Shown: positions 7,983-15,901, counted from the stretch's first letter. The stretch is DNA of 19,427 nt from an uncultured Oceanospirillaceae bacterium (GCA_946221045.1 CAMIIY010000001.1:1-19427); one strand, 5' to 3'. Numbers and translations: made by a program. Notes: generated from the sequence alone by a model not told the origin.

Positions 7983-8741
7983 TCATTCTTGAAGTGTCCG
8001 TTTTTTCAGGCGCATTGTTGTTTGCCAGGTCGGCTTCATAAGATGATAAATCGTGCCGGAAATAAACCAGCAACAGGCTATTGTGGCTAGATCATGTGAC
8101 AAGAAATGGCTGCCTCTTAATTGTTGAGCGATGCCAAACGCGAGTCCCAGCAGAATACCCGGGAGCAGAAAAAGATATCTCTGCCGACTGTCCTTAGGAG
8201 CTAAAAAGGCAATTGCAAGCCAGGCATAGCCGCCAGAGGAGTGGCCAGCGGGGAAGCATTGGCCGATGGGTTGATCCGGAGAGAAAAGCTGCCAGTAATC
8301 TATCCATTCCCTGTTTCCACCAAAGGTCTGCATACTAAATGGACACGGCAGGGTTGTGAGATGTTTAAAGGTTGCGATCGTTGAACAGGAGACCAGCGTC
8401 GCAAGGATGATGAATAGAAAACTGCTTCTGTAAGGTTTCAGCCGTTCAAAGCAGAGGCTCGCTATAAAGAGAGCAACCGTGAGAAAAAACATTCGTTTTA
8501 CCAGCCATCTGCCGTCTTCATGCAGCACGTTATAAAGCCAGTAATTCTGTACCCAGGGGAAGTGTCCGCCGTTACCGCCTTCAAATTCATAAATATTGCT
8601 GGCCAGCCATAGATCGAATCCTGACTGATAGGAGAGAAAGCTCGCCAGTAAAAAAAGTAATGAGGTCAGTAGTACAGTGCGATAAGCAATTGATCTGGAT
8701 GATGATAGTAAAATCAAAAGGGTGCCTGCTGGTGTCCTCAA
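7983..8741 (-). CDS. PAP2-family membrane phosphatase
   Basis: This protein of up to 252 residues has about six hydrophobic segments and resembles the PAP2 phosphatases found beside eptA genes. These remove phosphate from lipids; the substrate is unknown here and could be an isoprenyl or lipid A-type phosphate. Motif 1 (KX6RP) appears as KHLTTLPCP, with Cys133 in place of Arg. Motif 2 is FPAGHSSGGYAW (His167). Motif 3 is altered, QQLRGSHFLSHD: the catalytic-type His212 is present but the Arg expected six residues earlier is Gln206. The start is uncertain. The longest reading begins at a TTG at 8741; a second TTG at 8717 has AGG about six bases before it. eptA lies 153 bp downstream on the same strand, so read-through from here is possible. 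Confidence 0.82.
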   Translation of the reverse strand: MRTPAGTLLILLSSSRSIAYRTVLLTSLLFLLASFLSYQSGFDLWLASNIYEFEGGNGGHFPWVQNYWLYNVLHEDGRWLVKRMFFLTVALFIASLCFERLKPYRSSFLFIILATLVSCSTIATFKHLTTLPCPFSMQTFGGNREWIDYWQLFSPDQPIGQCFPAGHSSGGYAWLAIAFLAPKDSRQRYLFLLPGILLGLAFGIAQQLRGSHFLSHDLATIACCWFISGTIYHLMKPTWQTTMRLKKRTLQE

Positions 8742-9028
8742 AAATCCATTTTTGTCTGGGTTATCTTACCCTGCTTGGGTTAGGTTTTAAGCCGCAAAGG
8801 CTGTGGGTCTCTGAACCCGATAGCGGAGTAATGTTCCCTTGTTAAGGATATTTTTTATTGTTTTAGAGAGTTTCTGGTGAGTGCTGGTGAATGCCACTGC
8901 TGCATTAAATCTGCGTAGGTGTCGTCTGTGTAATTAGAGGGTGAGGTGCAGGTTGTCCCTGGGTATAAGGTGTTTTGAGGACTAAGCTGACCAGTCAATA
9001 ACCCGGACTGAGTATGCATCTTCAGTGC

Positions 9029-9066
9029 CCCCCATATGTGTTACTGGATCGCTTAACATATGGGGG
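9029..9066. repeat. 11-bp inverted repeat with 16-base loop
   Basis: CCCCCATATGT (9029-9039) pairs perfectly with ACATATGGGGG (9056-9066). There is no T-run on either side, so it is not a standard terminator. It could be a protein-binding palindrome, a repetitive extragenic element or the remnant of a small mobile repeat. Confidence 0.6.
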
Positions 9067-9068
9067 CA

Positions 9069-9089
9069 ATAAATCCGACTATGTCGGAT
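9069..9089 (-). terminator. Probable weak terminator of the flgT operon
   Basis: On the minus strand, a 7-bp stem ATCCGAC/GTCGGAT with a 3-base loop (9073-9089) is followed by TTTATT. It lies 11 bases past the stop of the secreted-protein gene downstream of flgT. The stem is short and the T-run is interrupted, hence the moderate confidence. Confidence 0.5.
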
Positions 9090-9099
9090 GCCAAGCGGT

Positions 9100-9558
9100 T
9101 TAGGGAGATACCGCCTTGAATGCCTCCAGTGCCCCTTTGACTGGCAGGCGTACCTGTCTGAAATGGCCTTCAGATAGCGGGATAGAAATACCAATATAGT
9201 TGCCGCCCAATACCAGTTTTTGCATGGTCTTATAGTCTTTCATGACGAGGTTGTAAGCATCGCCTTTTTGGGCGCAAATCGCATTGATTAACTGACTGTG
9301 GCGTCCATTGGTAACGAAGGTCGGGTAGCTCTTGCCGTGATTACAGCGGAGTTCGGGTTGCAAAATAAAGGCGCAGCCCTGCTGGCCCTCTTTAAAGCAG
9401 CGATAGACCAGCATATGTGTGCTATCGGCCTGACGGGTAATTGCCAGCCGGTCACCATTCTCTGCGCTCATCAGTGTCCAGTCTTCAATCTGGCTCGGCG
9501 TCGCCTGGCCATAGTTGCTGAGTAAAAGCGAAGCTAGAAACGCCAGTGATTTAGACAT
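9100..9558 (-). CDS. Hypothetical secreted four-cysteine protein
   Basis: This 152-residue protein is not recognised. It starts with a Sec signal peptide (MSKSLAFLASLLLSNYGQA, cleavage expected after Ala19), so it is periplasmic or secreted. The mature part has four cysteines (54, 62, 72, 95), enough for two disulfides, and no further membrane segment. The ATG at 9558 has a good site, GGGAGC, a few bases upstream. It begins 21 bases after the flgT stop on the same strand with no terminator between, so it is very likely in the flgT operon. A role in the flagellar base is therefore possible, but that rests on position alone. A weak terminator follows at 9069-9089. Confidence 0.78.
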   Translation of the reverse strand: MSKSLAFLASLLLSNYGQATPSQIEDWTLMSAENGDRLAITRQADSTHMLVYRCFKEGQQGCAFILQPELRCNHGKSYPTFVTNGRHSQLINAICAQKGDAYNLVMKDYKTMQKLVLGGNYIGISIPLSEGHFRQVRLPVKGALEAFKAVSP

Positions 9559-9579
9559 GATTGCTCCCTGTTTTTATGT

Positions 9580-10791
9580 TTAATCGGCGATTGCCAGATC
9601 GCCCGGTCGAATGTTGTGTTGGCGTACATCGCCACTGATCACGCCCATGGCGGAATCTGGATTAACCTGGCGGATAGTCAGGTTTTGTTTTGTACTGGTT
9701 ATCCGTTGTTGGGTCGTGCCTGCGAAAAAACGGCTGTCCTGTCGGTAGACGGTTAACCGGTCTCCAATCTTGACCCCTTCGGCCTGCCCGGCAGAGAGCC
9801 AGATTGTATTGCCTTCGGCTTCGACAATGCGAGCCTTAAAAGGCTGGCATTGAATCGCTTTGGAAATTTCGGTCGCAGCCTGAGTCAGTAACTGCTCGAC
9901 TTTGCGGCCATACTCCTGTTGCAAAAACCCCTGATTATCAAATCCTACTTTGGCATTTTCTGGCAGGTTCCACAGACCGGCGGTCTGAAAGCTGTGTTGC
10001 CAGATCAGAGCGCCATTGAAGGCATCGTGAATGAACAGGTTAAGTTGGAAGTTACGCAGGTGCTTGCGGCTTTTGTAATCAAGCCGGTTGTAAAGGTCGA
10101 TAAAGTAGTTGTCTTCACTGAGTGTGCGCGGATCTAGCATCGACAGGTCGCTGATCACACCGCTGACGACAAAGTTCAGGCTGGGGGCATTTAACTGATG
10201 CTGCAGACTGGCAAGGCGATCTGTATCGATAGCGGTAACCAAGCCTGCCTGAGGTGATTGAATAAAAGTGATATGGGTGGCATTGATTGCATGCTGGGAG
10301 CTTTGTGCGTTGATCAGTCGCTGGAGCCGGGCGGGCAGTGCGCTGGGCATGTCGTCCAGTTTGCCAAGACCGGCCTGCTGTGGGTGCTGGAACGGAAATC
10401 CGGTCAAAGCGACCGTTGTGCGGTAGCTGCTTGGCTGACCGTTGCTGCAGCCGGGGTTGCTGTCTACCTCTGCCCGGATTATGACTTTCAGGAAGGTGCC
10501 TTCCACGCGTTCATCCAGCAGTTCTATATTGCTGACGCGGCCCAGGGTTTTGACCTGCATATTGTCAATTTCAAGGATGCCATCCCGAATGACTTGTTCG
10601 CTGGAAACATAGACGGCAGCCTGCATAGCGGCTTGCTGGCTTGCATCTTCAATGGCAGCCTGCCGGGCGCTGACGATGTCCTGGTCAATAATCGGGGCCC
10701 GACCTTCCGCTTCAAGCGTCAGTGCGTGTGCCGTCAGGGACAGAAAACAACCCGTTAAAAAAGCAAAGGTGATGCGGACAGGATTCAACAT
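9580..10791 (-). CDS. flgT: Flagellar H-ring protein FlgT
   Basis: FlgT is a periplasmic protein that in Vibrio builds the H ring around the flagellar LP ring and helps recruit the motor ring. I start it at the ATG at 10791, giving 403 residues with a clear signal peptide (about 1-23, ending AHA before LTLEAEG). A reading from 10887 adds 32 residues ahead of the signal and is unlikely. The N-terminal domain contains the ARQAAIEDASQQA helix typical of FlgT. The C-terminal part has AEGVKIGDRLTVYR and RPGDLAIAD, a small beta-barrel pattern also typical of FlgT. Two cysteines, 115 and 315, remain in the mature protein. No clear ribosome site precedes the ATG. flgO-flgP diverge from it, and a secreted-protein gene follows after 21 bases. 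Confidence 0.88.
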   Translation of the reverse strand: MLNPVRITFAFLTGCFLSLTAHALTLEAEGRAPIIDQDIVSARQAAIEDASQQAAMQAAVYVSSEQVIRDGILEIDNMQVKTLGRVSNIELLDERVEGTFLKVIIRAEVDSNPGCSNGQPSSYRTTVALTGFPFQHPQQAGLGKLDDMPSALPARLQRLINAQSSQHAINATHITFIQSPQAGLVTAIDTDRLASLQHQLNAPSLNFVVSGVISDLSMLDPRTLSEDNYFIDLYNRLDYKSRKHLRNFQLNLFIHDAFNGALIWQHSFQTAGLWNLPENAKVGFDNQGFLQQEYGRKVEQLLTQAATEISKAIQCQPFKARIVEAEGNTIWLSAGQAEGVKIGDRLTVYRQDSRFFAGTTQQRITSTKQNLTIRQVNPDSAMGVISGDVRQHNIRPGDLAIAD

Positions 10792-10937
10792 GTGCGTTCT
10801 ATGGCCGAAAAAACTATTCTGAACACTATGCAATTGGCGGGCTTTTGTAAATGCCGCATTACTGCAGGGCCATCGTGATTCCCTCATGGCTTTTTATTAT
10901 GTTAGATTGGCGGGCAGATTCTGAGGCCGGATATGCT

Positions 10938-11627
10938 ATGAAAAAACGGTTGCTTACCACGTTTATTACTTTGCTACTGGGCGGTTGTCTGCAACAGTCT
11001 TCACAGCAGCAACCTGTCAGTGTGCATGTAGAAAGTATCAGTGAATCTGCAGCGGCTCAGCTGAGAGAAGCAGATGCTCAGTCAGCGCCTGCCGCCAGTC
11101 TGAGTGAAGTGCCTGGCGCAGGCTCTGGCACTGATTTTATCAGTCAGGCAGTGGCTGAAATGGCCGTTCAGTTGGCGCAGGGCTTTGAAGAGCACAATAT
11201 CAAACGCCTGCCGGTGGCGGTCATTCCCTTTGTAAATCTGCTGCAAACCAGTGAATCCGGCCCGATGGGCGAGCGCCTGGCGGACAGCTTTGTTTATCAG
11301 CTGCAGCAGCGGGGGTATAACCTGGTGGACTATCGGGCCGTGAGTCTGGTTACCACCAGTAAAGAGCCTCTTTCCCGGCGGAACCTGTCCGGGCTGCGAC
11401 AGCAGTTCAAGATCTACTTTGTGCTGACAGGTACCTATGCGCAACACCCGGATGGGGTTGTGTTTAATGCGCGTTTGCTGGATACCACCACGCGTCAGGT
11501 GCTGGCATCAGGTCAGACCCATGTCAGCAATGCGCGGCTGGAAGGTGATCTGCCGGGTTATGATCCGGTTCAGGCGCAGCAAAAAGGATTGATTGTTGAA
11601 AATGGCCCGGGGTATTCAGCGCAATGA
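10938..11627 (+). CDS. flgO: Flagellar outer-membrane lipoprotein FlgO
   Basis: FlgO is an outer-membrane lipoprotein needed for full motility and flagellar stability in Vibrio cholerae. I choose the ATG at 10938 (229 residues), because it gives a short lipoprotein signal, MKKRLLTTFITLLLGGC, with Cys17 lipidated. The frame is open further upstream, to 10851, but that would bury the signal. The body holds the FlgO-domain features: LPVAVIPFVNL, GERLADSFVYQLQQRGYNLVDYR, and LTGTYAQHPDGVVFNARLLD. A gagg at 10923-10926 is the only ribosome-site candidate and is somewhat far from the ATG. Its stop overlaps the flgP start in ATGA, showing translational coupling. flgT lies divergently 146 bp away. 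I could not identify a flagellar sigma-54 or sigma-28 promoter in that gap. Confidence 0.87.
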   Translation: MKKRLLTTFITLLLGGCLQQSSQQQPVSVHVESISESAAAQLREADAQSAPAASLSEVPGAGSGTDFISQAVAEMAVQLAQGFEEHNIKRLPVAVIPFVNLLQTSESGPMGERLADSFVYQLQQRGYNLVDYRAVSLVTTSKEPLSRRNLSGLRQQFKIYFVLTGTYAQHPDGVVFNARLLDTTTRQVLASGQTHVSNARLEGDLPGYDPVQAQQKGLIVENGPGYSAQ

Positions 11628-12106
11628 TCAAGGTAGTTATTAAACGTTGGCAGCGCTTGTCTCTGCTTTCATGTCTGGTGCTGTTGCTGGCGGGGTGTGA
11701 AACCATTACGCAATCGGTTGTGGATGTGGCCGAAGCTCTGCCGGATGTGAATTTTGCGCCGGAGTCGGCAGCACCCTCCGAACCCAACTGGGTACAGGCA
11801 ACCGGCTATGCGCCTATCAGTCTGCAGCCCGGTGAAACTCAGCAGCAAAAAATGCTGATGGCGATGCGTGCCTCTAAGTTGCGTGCCTATCAGGAGTTGG
11901 CCGGCGTGGTGCATGGGCAGTACCTGTATGGTACGACCACCGTGCAGGATATGGTGGTGCAGAATGATGAGTTCAAAACTGCGGTGGCAGGTATTGTCCG
12001 GGGTGCCCGGGTAGTCAAAACCTACCCGGTGCAGGATGATACTTACGCCACGATTCTGGAAGTTGACCTGAATCAGGTGCAGCGTGCCTGGGTGGTCAAG
12101 AACTAA
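11624..12106 (+). CDS. flgP: Flagellar outer-membrane lipoprotein FlgP
   Basis: FlgP is an outer-membrane lipoprotein of the LPP20 family that forms a disk or ring at the flagellar base in Vibrio and Campylobacter. The 160 residues start with a lipoprotein signal, ending in LLLAGC with Cys25 lipidated. The diagnostic part is VQATGYAPISLQPGETQQQK followed by MLMAMRASKLRAYQELAG, then GTTTVQDMVV and IVRGARVVKTYP, all typical FlgP blocks. The start overlaps the flgO stop by four bases (ATGA), so the two form one operon. Its stop overlaps by four bases the stop of the convergent DUF1244 gene, leaving no room for a separate terminator. Confidence 0.9.
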   Translation: MIKVVIKRWQRLSLLSCLVLLLAGCETITQSVVDVAEALPDVNFAPESAAPSEPNWVQATGYAPISLQPGETQQQKMLMAMRASKLRAYQELAGVVHGQYLYGTTTVQDMVVQNDEFKTAVAGIVRGARVVKTYPVQDDTYATILEVDLNQVQRAWVVKN

Positions 12107-12396
12107 GCTTTGTTTTTCTGATTAAAGGCTGCCAGCTGTTCAGGGCTGGCTTCAGCCTGATATTTTTCTTTCCAGTCAGCATAGGGCTCGCCGTAGATCA
12201 GCTCGCGTGCTGCTTCATAATCCAGGCTTTCGCCACGTGCTTCAGCTTCTGCCTTGTACCATTTGCTCAGGCAGTTGCGGCAAAAGCTGGCCAGGTTCAT
12301 AAGGTCGATGTTCTGGACCTCTTTGTGCTGGTCCAGATGGTCCAGCAGGCGTCTGAAAACGGCAGCTTCTATTTCTGTACGGGTATCCGGTTTCAT
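12103..12396 (-). CDS. DUF1244 family protein
   Basis: This small cytoplasmic protein of 97 residues belongs to the DUF1244 family, whose function is unknown. The family core is clear: EAAVFRRLLDHL, then DLMNLASFCRNCLSKWY with the two-cysteine FCRNC motif, then YEAARELIYGEPYADWK. The CxxC-like pair might bind metal or be redox-active, which is inference. It begins 5 bases after the glnD stop on the same strand, so it is the last gene of a map-glnD-DUF1244 operon. Its ribosome site, AGGATC, overlaps the end of glnD. Its stop overlaps the flgP stop by four bases. Confidence 0.88.
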   Translation of the reverse strand: MKPDTRTEIEAAVFRRLLDHLDQHKEVQNIDLMNLASFCRNCLSKWYKAEAEARGESLDYEAARELIYGEPYADWKEKYQAEASPEQLAAFNQKNKA

Positions 12397-12401
12397 AAGC
12401 G

Positions 12402-15107
12402 TTATTGATCCTTTTCGTGTTGAATGTTCTCGTCCAGTTGCTGACAGATCTCCTGTTGCAGCATCTGGCAGAGGTGTGGATCAGCAATGGGTAATCCCAT
12501 GGCATCGGTAATAAAGAAGAAGTCTTCTACTTTCTCGCCCACGCTGGAGATACGGGCTTTGCGCACGGAAATGTTGTGTATCGAGAAAATGCGTCCAATG
12601 CGTGCCAGCAGTCCGGGTCGGTCAGGCGTGACTACCTCGATAACGGTTTGCTGCAGCACCGGGTCGTTGCTCAGATACACCTTGGTGGGGGTGGCAAAGA
12701 GCTTCATCTGACGCGGAACACGGCGCTGGATAATGTCCGGATAGTCATCCGGGTCATCCAGTTCATCAATCAGGCGCTGTTTTATTTCGTTGAGCTGATC
12801 CGGATTTTCTGACAGCGGTGTGTTCTCGTCCGTCAGTACCGTGTAGGTATTCAGGGCATGACCGTCATCGGTGACAATGATGCGAGCATCCTGAATGTTC
12901 AGGTGCAGCTGATCCATTGTTGATACGGTCGCCGCAAACAGGTTTTGAATATCGCGGCTGTAGATAAAAATCTCAGTGGCCCCTTCAAACAGGCGGTGTG
13001 AGGTATGCCGGATCATGACCAGCGGCAGATCTGCGGAGTTGTGTTCAAGAATCGCCTGGGTATGTTCGGCAATACTCTGTGCTGTCTCGCGCAGGAAGTA
13101 GTCGTCACCAATGGTGTCCCAGAAACGTTTGACTTCAAGAGCATTCAGGCCCTGACGCTTGAGCAGGAACAGGGCTTCATCCTGAATCTGTTCGATCCGG
13201 TCCTCTTTGTTGACCGGATTTTCCAATCCGCGGCGCAGGGCGCGTTTGGTTTCGGTGTAGAGTTTGCGCATCAGGGTAGCGCGCCAGCTGTTCCAGAGGC
13301 TTTCGTTGGTGGCATTGATGTCTGCAATCGTCAGGACGTACAGGTAATCAAGGTGCAGTACATCCCGTACCTGGCTGGCGAAGGTGTGAATGACATCCGG
13401 ATCAGAAATGTCCTTGCGCTGGGCTGTCATGGACATCAACAGGTGGTTCTGTACCAGCCAGGCCACAAGGTGGCTGTCCCATTTGCCCAGGTGATGGTGC
13501 TCGCAAAACTGTTGCGCATCTTCTGCGCCCAGCTCCGAATGATCACCGCCACGCCCTTTGGCGATGTCGTGAAACAGTGCGGCAATATAGAGCAGCTCGA
13601 TCTTCGGGAGTTGGTTAACGATTCGGTGGGCGATGGGGAATGCTTCGCGGTACTCTTTGTGCCGGAGTTTGCGGCAGTTTTGAATTACTTTCAGCGTATG
13701 CGCATCCACGGTATAGATATGGAACAGGTCATGCTGCATCTGGCCGATGATGCGACCGAATGCGGGCAGATAAAGTCCCAGAATGCCGTAGCGGGTCATG
13801 CGGCGAAGCTCTGTAGACACGCCCTCTGGAGAACGCATCAGTTCCATAAACAGGCTGGTATTGCGAATGTCATCGCGGAACTCTTCATCAACCCGGTGGC
13901 GATTGTCACGGATTAAACGGATGGTTGAGGCGCGTACTCCCTGAAGCTGAGGGTTTTGCGCCAGCAGAACAAAGGCTTCCATCAGGGCAAAGGGGTGGTG
14001 CTCAAATACGCTCGGGTAAGTGACTTCCAGGTAGCCGTTGTGAATCTGAAAACGGCTGTTAAGTGGTGTGATGACCTGGGTTTCATCGGCACGGAGAATC
14101 GCTTCATCGAAATGCTGTAACAGCATATCGTTAAATTCAGACAGGGTGATGGCAATGCGGTAATACTTGCTCATGAACTGTTCTACAGCCAGTGAGCCTT
14201 GGGTGTCTGTATAGCCGAAAAACTCTGCCAGACTGCGCTGGTGGTCAAACAGCAGACGATCTTCTTTGCGGCCGCTCAGCATGTGCAGCGCGTAGCGCAC
14301 ACTCCAGAGATAGAGTTCGCCCTTGTTCAGAATATCCAGTTCGTTTTCGGTGACAAAGTCGTGTTCCACCAGATCCCGAATAAAGCTGGCACCAAAGTGA
14401 CGCTTCGCCACCCAGCCAATGGTTTGCAGGTCGCGCAGACCGCCGGGAGAGTTTTTGAGGTTCGGTTCCAGATTGTATTCGGTGTTATTGGTTTTCTGGT
14501 GTCGTCCGGTTTGTTCTTTCTGCTTGGCCAGGAAAAATTCACGATCACTCCAGGCGTTTTCCGAGGTGACCCGGTTGTAGATCTGCTCGTGCATCAGATC
14601 GTTGCCGCTCAGGGTGCGTGACTCAATCAGGTTGGTAGCGATGGTAATGTCTGAGCGTGCTTCTTCATAACACTCATCCAGTGTGCGCACGCTGGAGCCC
14701 ACATCCAGCTTGATGTCCCAGAGCAGGGTCAGAAAACCGCCAATCGCATCCTGCAGTGACTCTGCTTCCAGATCATTGTCCAGCAGCAACAGCAGATCGA
14801 TATCAGATTTCGGATGCAGCTCGCCCCGGCCATAGCCACCGACGGCAATCAGGGCGATTTTATCCTCTGGCCAGTTAAACTGTTGCCAGGCCGTGCGGAT
14901 CAGGTTATCCATCTCCCAGGCGCGACCATAGACCAGCTTGCGGATGTCTTCTCCGGCCCGGAAGCGGTCATCGAGTTCGTGGTTAATGGTTTCCAGGGCT
15001 TTCTTGAAAACCGGAACCGGTGAGCGGGCAGCACTGAGTTCTGCCTCAAGTTCGGTTATGTCGATGATCCGGGATTCGGCCAGTTGCTGATGCAGTACTG
15101 TTGACAT
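12402..15107 (-). CDS. glnD: Bifunctional PII uridylyltransferase/uridylyl-removing enzyme
   Basis: GlnD is the cytoplasmic nitrogen sensor. When glutamine is low it adds UMP to PII proteins (GlnB/GlnK), and when glutamine is high it removes it, which sets glutamine synthetase activity and NtrB/NtrC signalling. The 901 residues match the family. The nucleotidyltransferase motif GGYGRGELHPKSDIDLLLL (about 90-108) includes Asp102 and Asp104. The GlnD-specific linker contains PNLKNSPGGLRDLQ. The HD domain for UMP removal shows LFHDIAKGRGGDHS with His513-Asp514. Two C-terminal ACT domains (about 705-790 and 820-895), the second with VVTPDRPGLLARIGRIF, sense glutamine. It starts 20 bases after map, as in E. 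coli, and DUF1244 follows after 5 bases. The protein is intact with both activities expected. Confidence 0.97.
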   Translation of the reverse strand: MSTVLHQQLAESRIIDITELEAELSAARSPVPVFKKALETINHELDDRFRAGEDIRKLVYGRAWEMDNLIRTAWQQFNWPEDKIALIAVGGYGRGELHPKSDIDLLLLLDNDLEAESLQDAIGGFLTLLWDIKLDVGSSVRTLDECYEEARSDITIATNLIESRTLSGNDLMHEQIYNRVTSENAWSDREFFLAKQKEQTGRHQKTNNTEYNLEPNLKNSPGGLRDLQTIGWVAKRHFGASFIRDLVEHDFVTENELDILNKGELYLWSVRYALHMLSGRKEDRLLFDHQRSLAEFFGYTDTQGSLAVEQFMSKYYRIAITLSEFNDMLLQHFDEAILRADETQVITPLNSRFQIHNGYLEVTYPSVFEHHPFALMEAFVLLAQNPQLQGVRASTIRLIRDNRHRVDEEFRDDIRNTSLFMELMRSPEGVSTELRRMTRYGILGLYLPAFGRIIGQMQHDLFHIYTVDAHTLKVIQNCRKLRHKEYREAFPIAHRIVNQLPKIELLYIAALFHDIAKGRGGDHSELGAEDAQQFCEHHHLGKWDSHLVAWLVQNHLLMSMTAQRKDISDPDVIHTFASQVRDVLHLDYLYVLTIADINATNESLWNSWRATLMRKLYTETKRALRRGLENPVNKEDRIEQIQDEALFLLKRQGLNALEVKRFWDTIGDDYFLRETAQSIAEHTQAILEHNSADLPLVMIRHTSHRLFEGATEIFIYSRDIQNLFAATVSTMDQLHLNIQDARIIVTDDGHALNTYTVLTDENTPLSENPDQLNEIKQRLIDELDDPDDYPDIIQRRVPRQMKLFATPTKVYLSNDPVLQQTVIEVVTPDRPGLLARIGRIFSIHNISVRKARISSVGEKVEDFFFITDAMGLPIADPHLCQMLQQEICQQLDENIQHEKDQ

Positions 15108-15127
15108 AGTGGATCCGCTACCGGGGT

Positions 15128-15901
15128 TTATTGGATAGTGTCATCTGAGCGTCGGGTCAGGACTTCATAACCGTCAGCTGTTACCAGAACAGTGTGCTCC
15201 CACTGGGCGGAGAGCCGGCGGTCAGCGGTTTCAACGGTCCAGCCGTCACGCTTGGACAGTTTTACATGGCGTTTGCCAGCGTTGATCATCGGTTCGATGG
15301 TGAAGGTCATACCTTCCTGCAACTCAACACCCGTGCCGGGTTTGCCATAGTGCAAAACCTGCGGATCTTCGTGAAATTCTTTGCCAATACCATGGCCACA
15401 ATATTCTCTGACTACGCTGTAATGATGGGACTCTGCGTAGGTCTGGATGGCGTGCCCAATATCACCCAGTCGGGTGCCGGGTTTGACCAGCCTGATGCCT
15501 CGGTACATGCATTCCAGCGTGATATCCACCAGGCGACGGGCATGTGGCAGCTCCTTGCCGACAAAGAACATTTTGCTGGTATCGCCGTGGTAACCATCCT
15601 TGATGACAGTGATGTCGATGTTGATGATGTCGCCGCTTTTCAGGGGCTTGTCATTGGGGATGCCGTGGCACACCACCTGATTGATAGAGGTGCAGATCGA
15701 TTTAGGAAAACCGTGGTAATTCAGGGGCGCGGGAATCGCCTGCTGCTCATTCACAATGTAGTCGTGGCAGATTTGATTCAGCTGGTCGGTGGTAATGCCC
15801 GGTTGAACATGAGGTTCTATCATCTCCAGGACCTCGGCGGCCAGACGCCCGGCAACGCGCATTTTTTCGATCTCTTCTGGGGTCTTGATAGTGATGCTCA
15901 T
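15128..15901 (-). CDS. map: Methionine aminopeptidase, type I
   Basis: This enzyme removes the N-terminal methionine from new proteins when the second residue is small. The 257 residues follow the E. coli type I enzyme almost position for position. Metal ligands are Asp96 and Asp107 (NIDITVIKDGYHGD), His170 (CGHGIG), Glu203 (TIEP) and Glu235 (QWEHT). His79 in VCHGIP helps bind substrate. The ATG at 15901 is preceded by AAGGAA at modest spacing. It is the first gene of the map-glnD-DUF1244 operon and diverges from rpsB, an arrangement shared with E. coli. A candidate -10 box lies at 15940-15945. Confidence 0.97.
   Translation of the reverse strand: MSITIKTPEEIEKMRVAGRLAAEVLEMIEPHVQPGITTDQLNQICHDYIVNEQQAIPAPLNYHGFPKSICTSINQVVCHGIPNDKPLKSGDIINIDITVIKDGYHGDTSKMFFVGKELPHARRLVDITLECMYRGIRLVKPGTRLGDIGHAIQTYAESHHYSVVREYCGHGIGKEFHEDPQVLHYGKPGTGVELQEGMTFTIEPMINAGKRHVKLSKRDGWTVETADRRLSAQWEHTVLVTADGYEVLTRRSDDTIQ

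Larger units (their letters stand above)
8742..9099. other. Non-coding gap with two hairpins
   Basis: No credible gene fits in this 358-bp stretch. The left part (8742-8900) must hold the promoter of the PAP2 gene, though none stands out. The right part carries the large inverted repeat at 9029-9066 and the small hairpin at 9073-9089. I see no tRNA, no insertion-sequence end and no clear small RNA. Confidence 0.6.

Noticed and set aside
7846..8073. 75-codon frame between eptA and the PAP2 gene on the minus strand
   Set aside because: It overlaps the 3' end of the PAP2 gene and the candidate eptA promoter, and its translation has no recognisable features.
8742..9028. Possible tRNA or small RNA in the gap upstream of the PAP2 gene
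   Set aside because: A short GGGT/ACCC pairing is present, but there is no cloverleaf, TTCRA loop or terminator that would support an RNA gene.
10792..10887. Longer FlgT starting at 10887
   Set aside because: It would place 32 residues before a clear signal peptide and has no ribosome site.
10792..10937. Sigma-54 or sigma-28 flagellar promoter between flgT and flgO
   Set aside because: The closest sequences, such as TTGGCGGGCTTTTGTA, miss the GC of the -12 element or have wrong spacing, and no GCCGATAA-like box was found.
13005..13916. A 303-codon open frame inside glnD on the opposite strand
   Set aside because: The GlnD reading is unmistakable across the whole stretch, including the HD domain, so this is a frame shadow.
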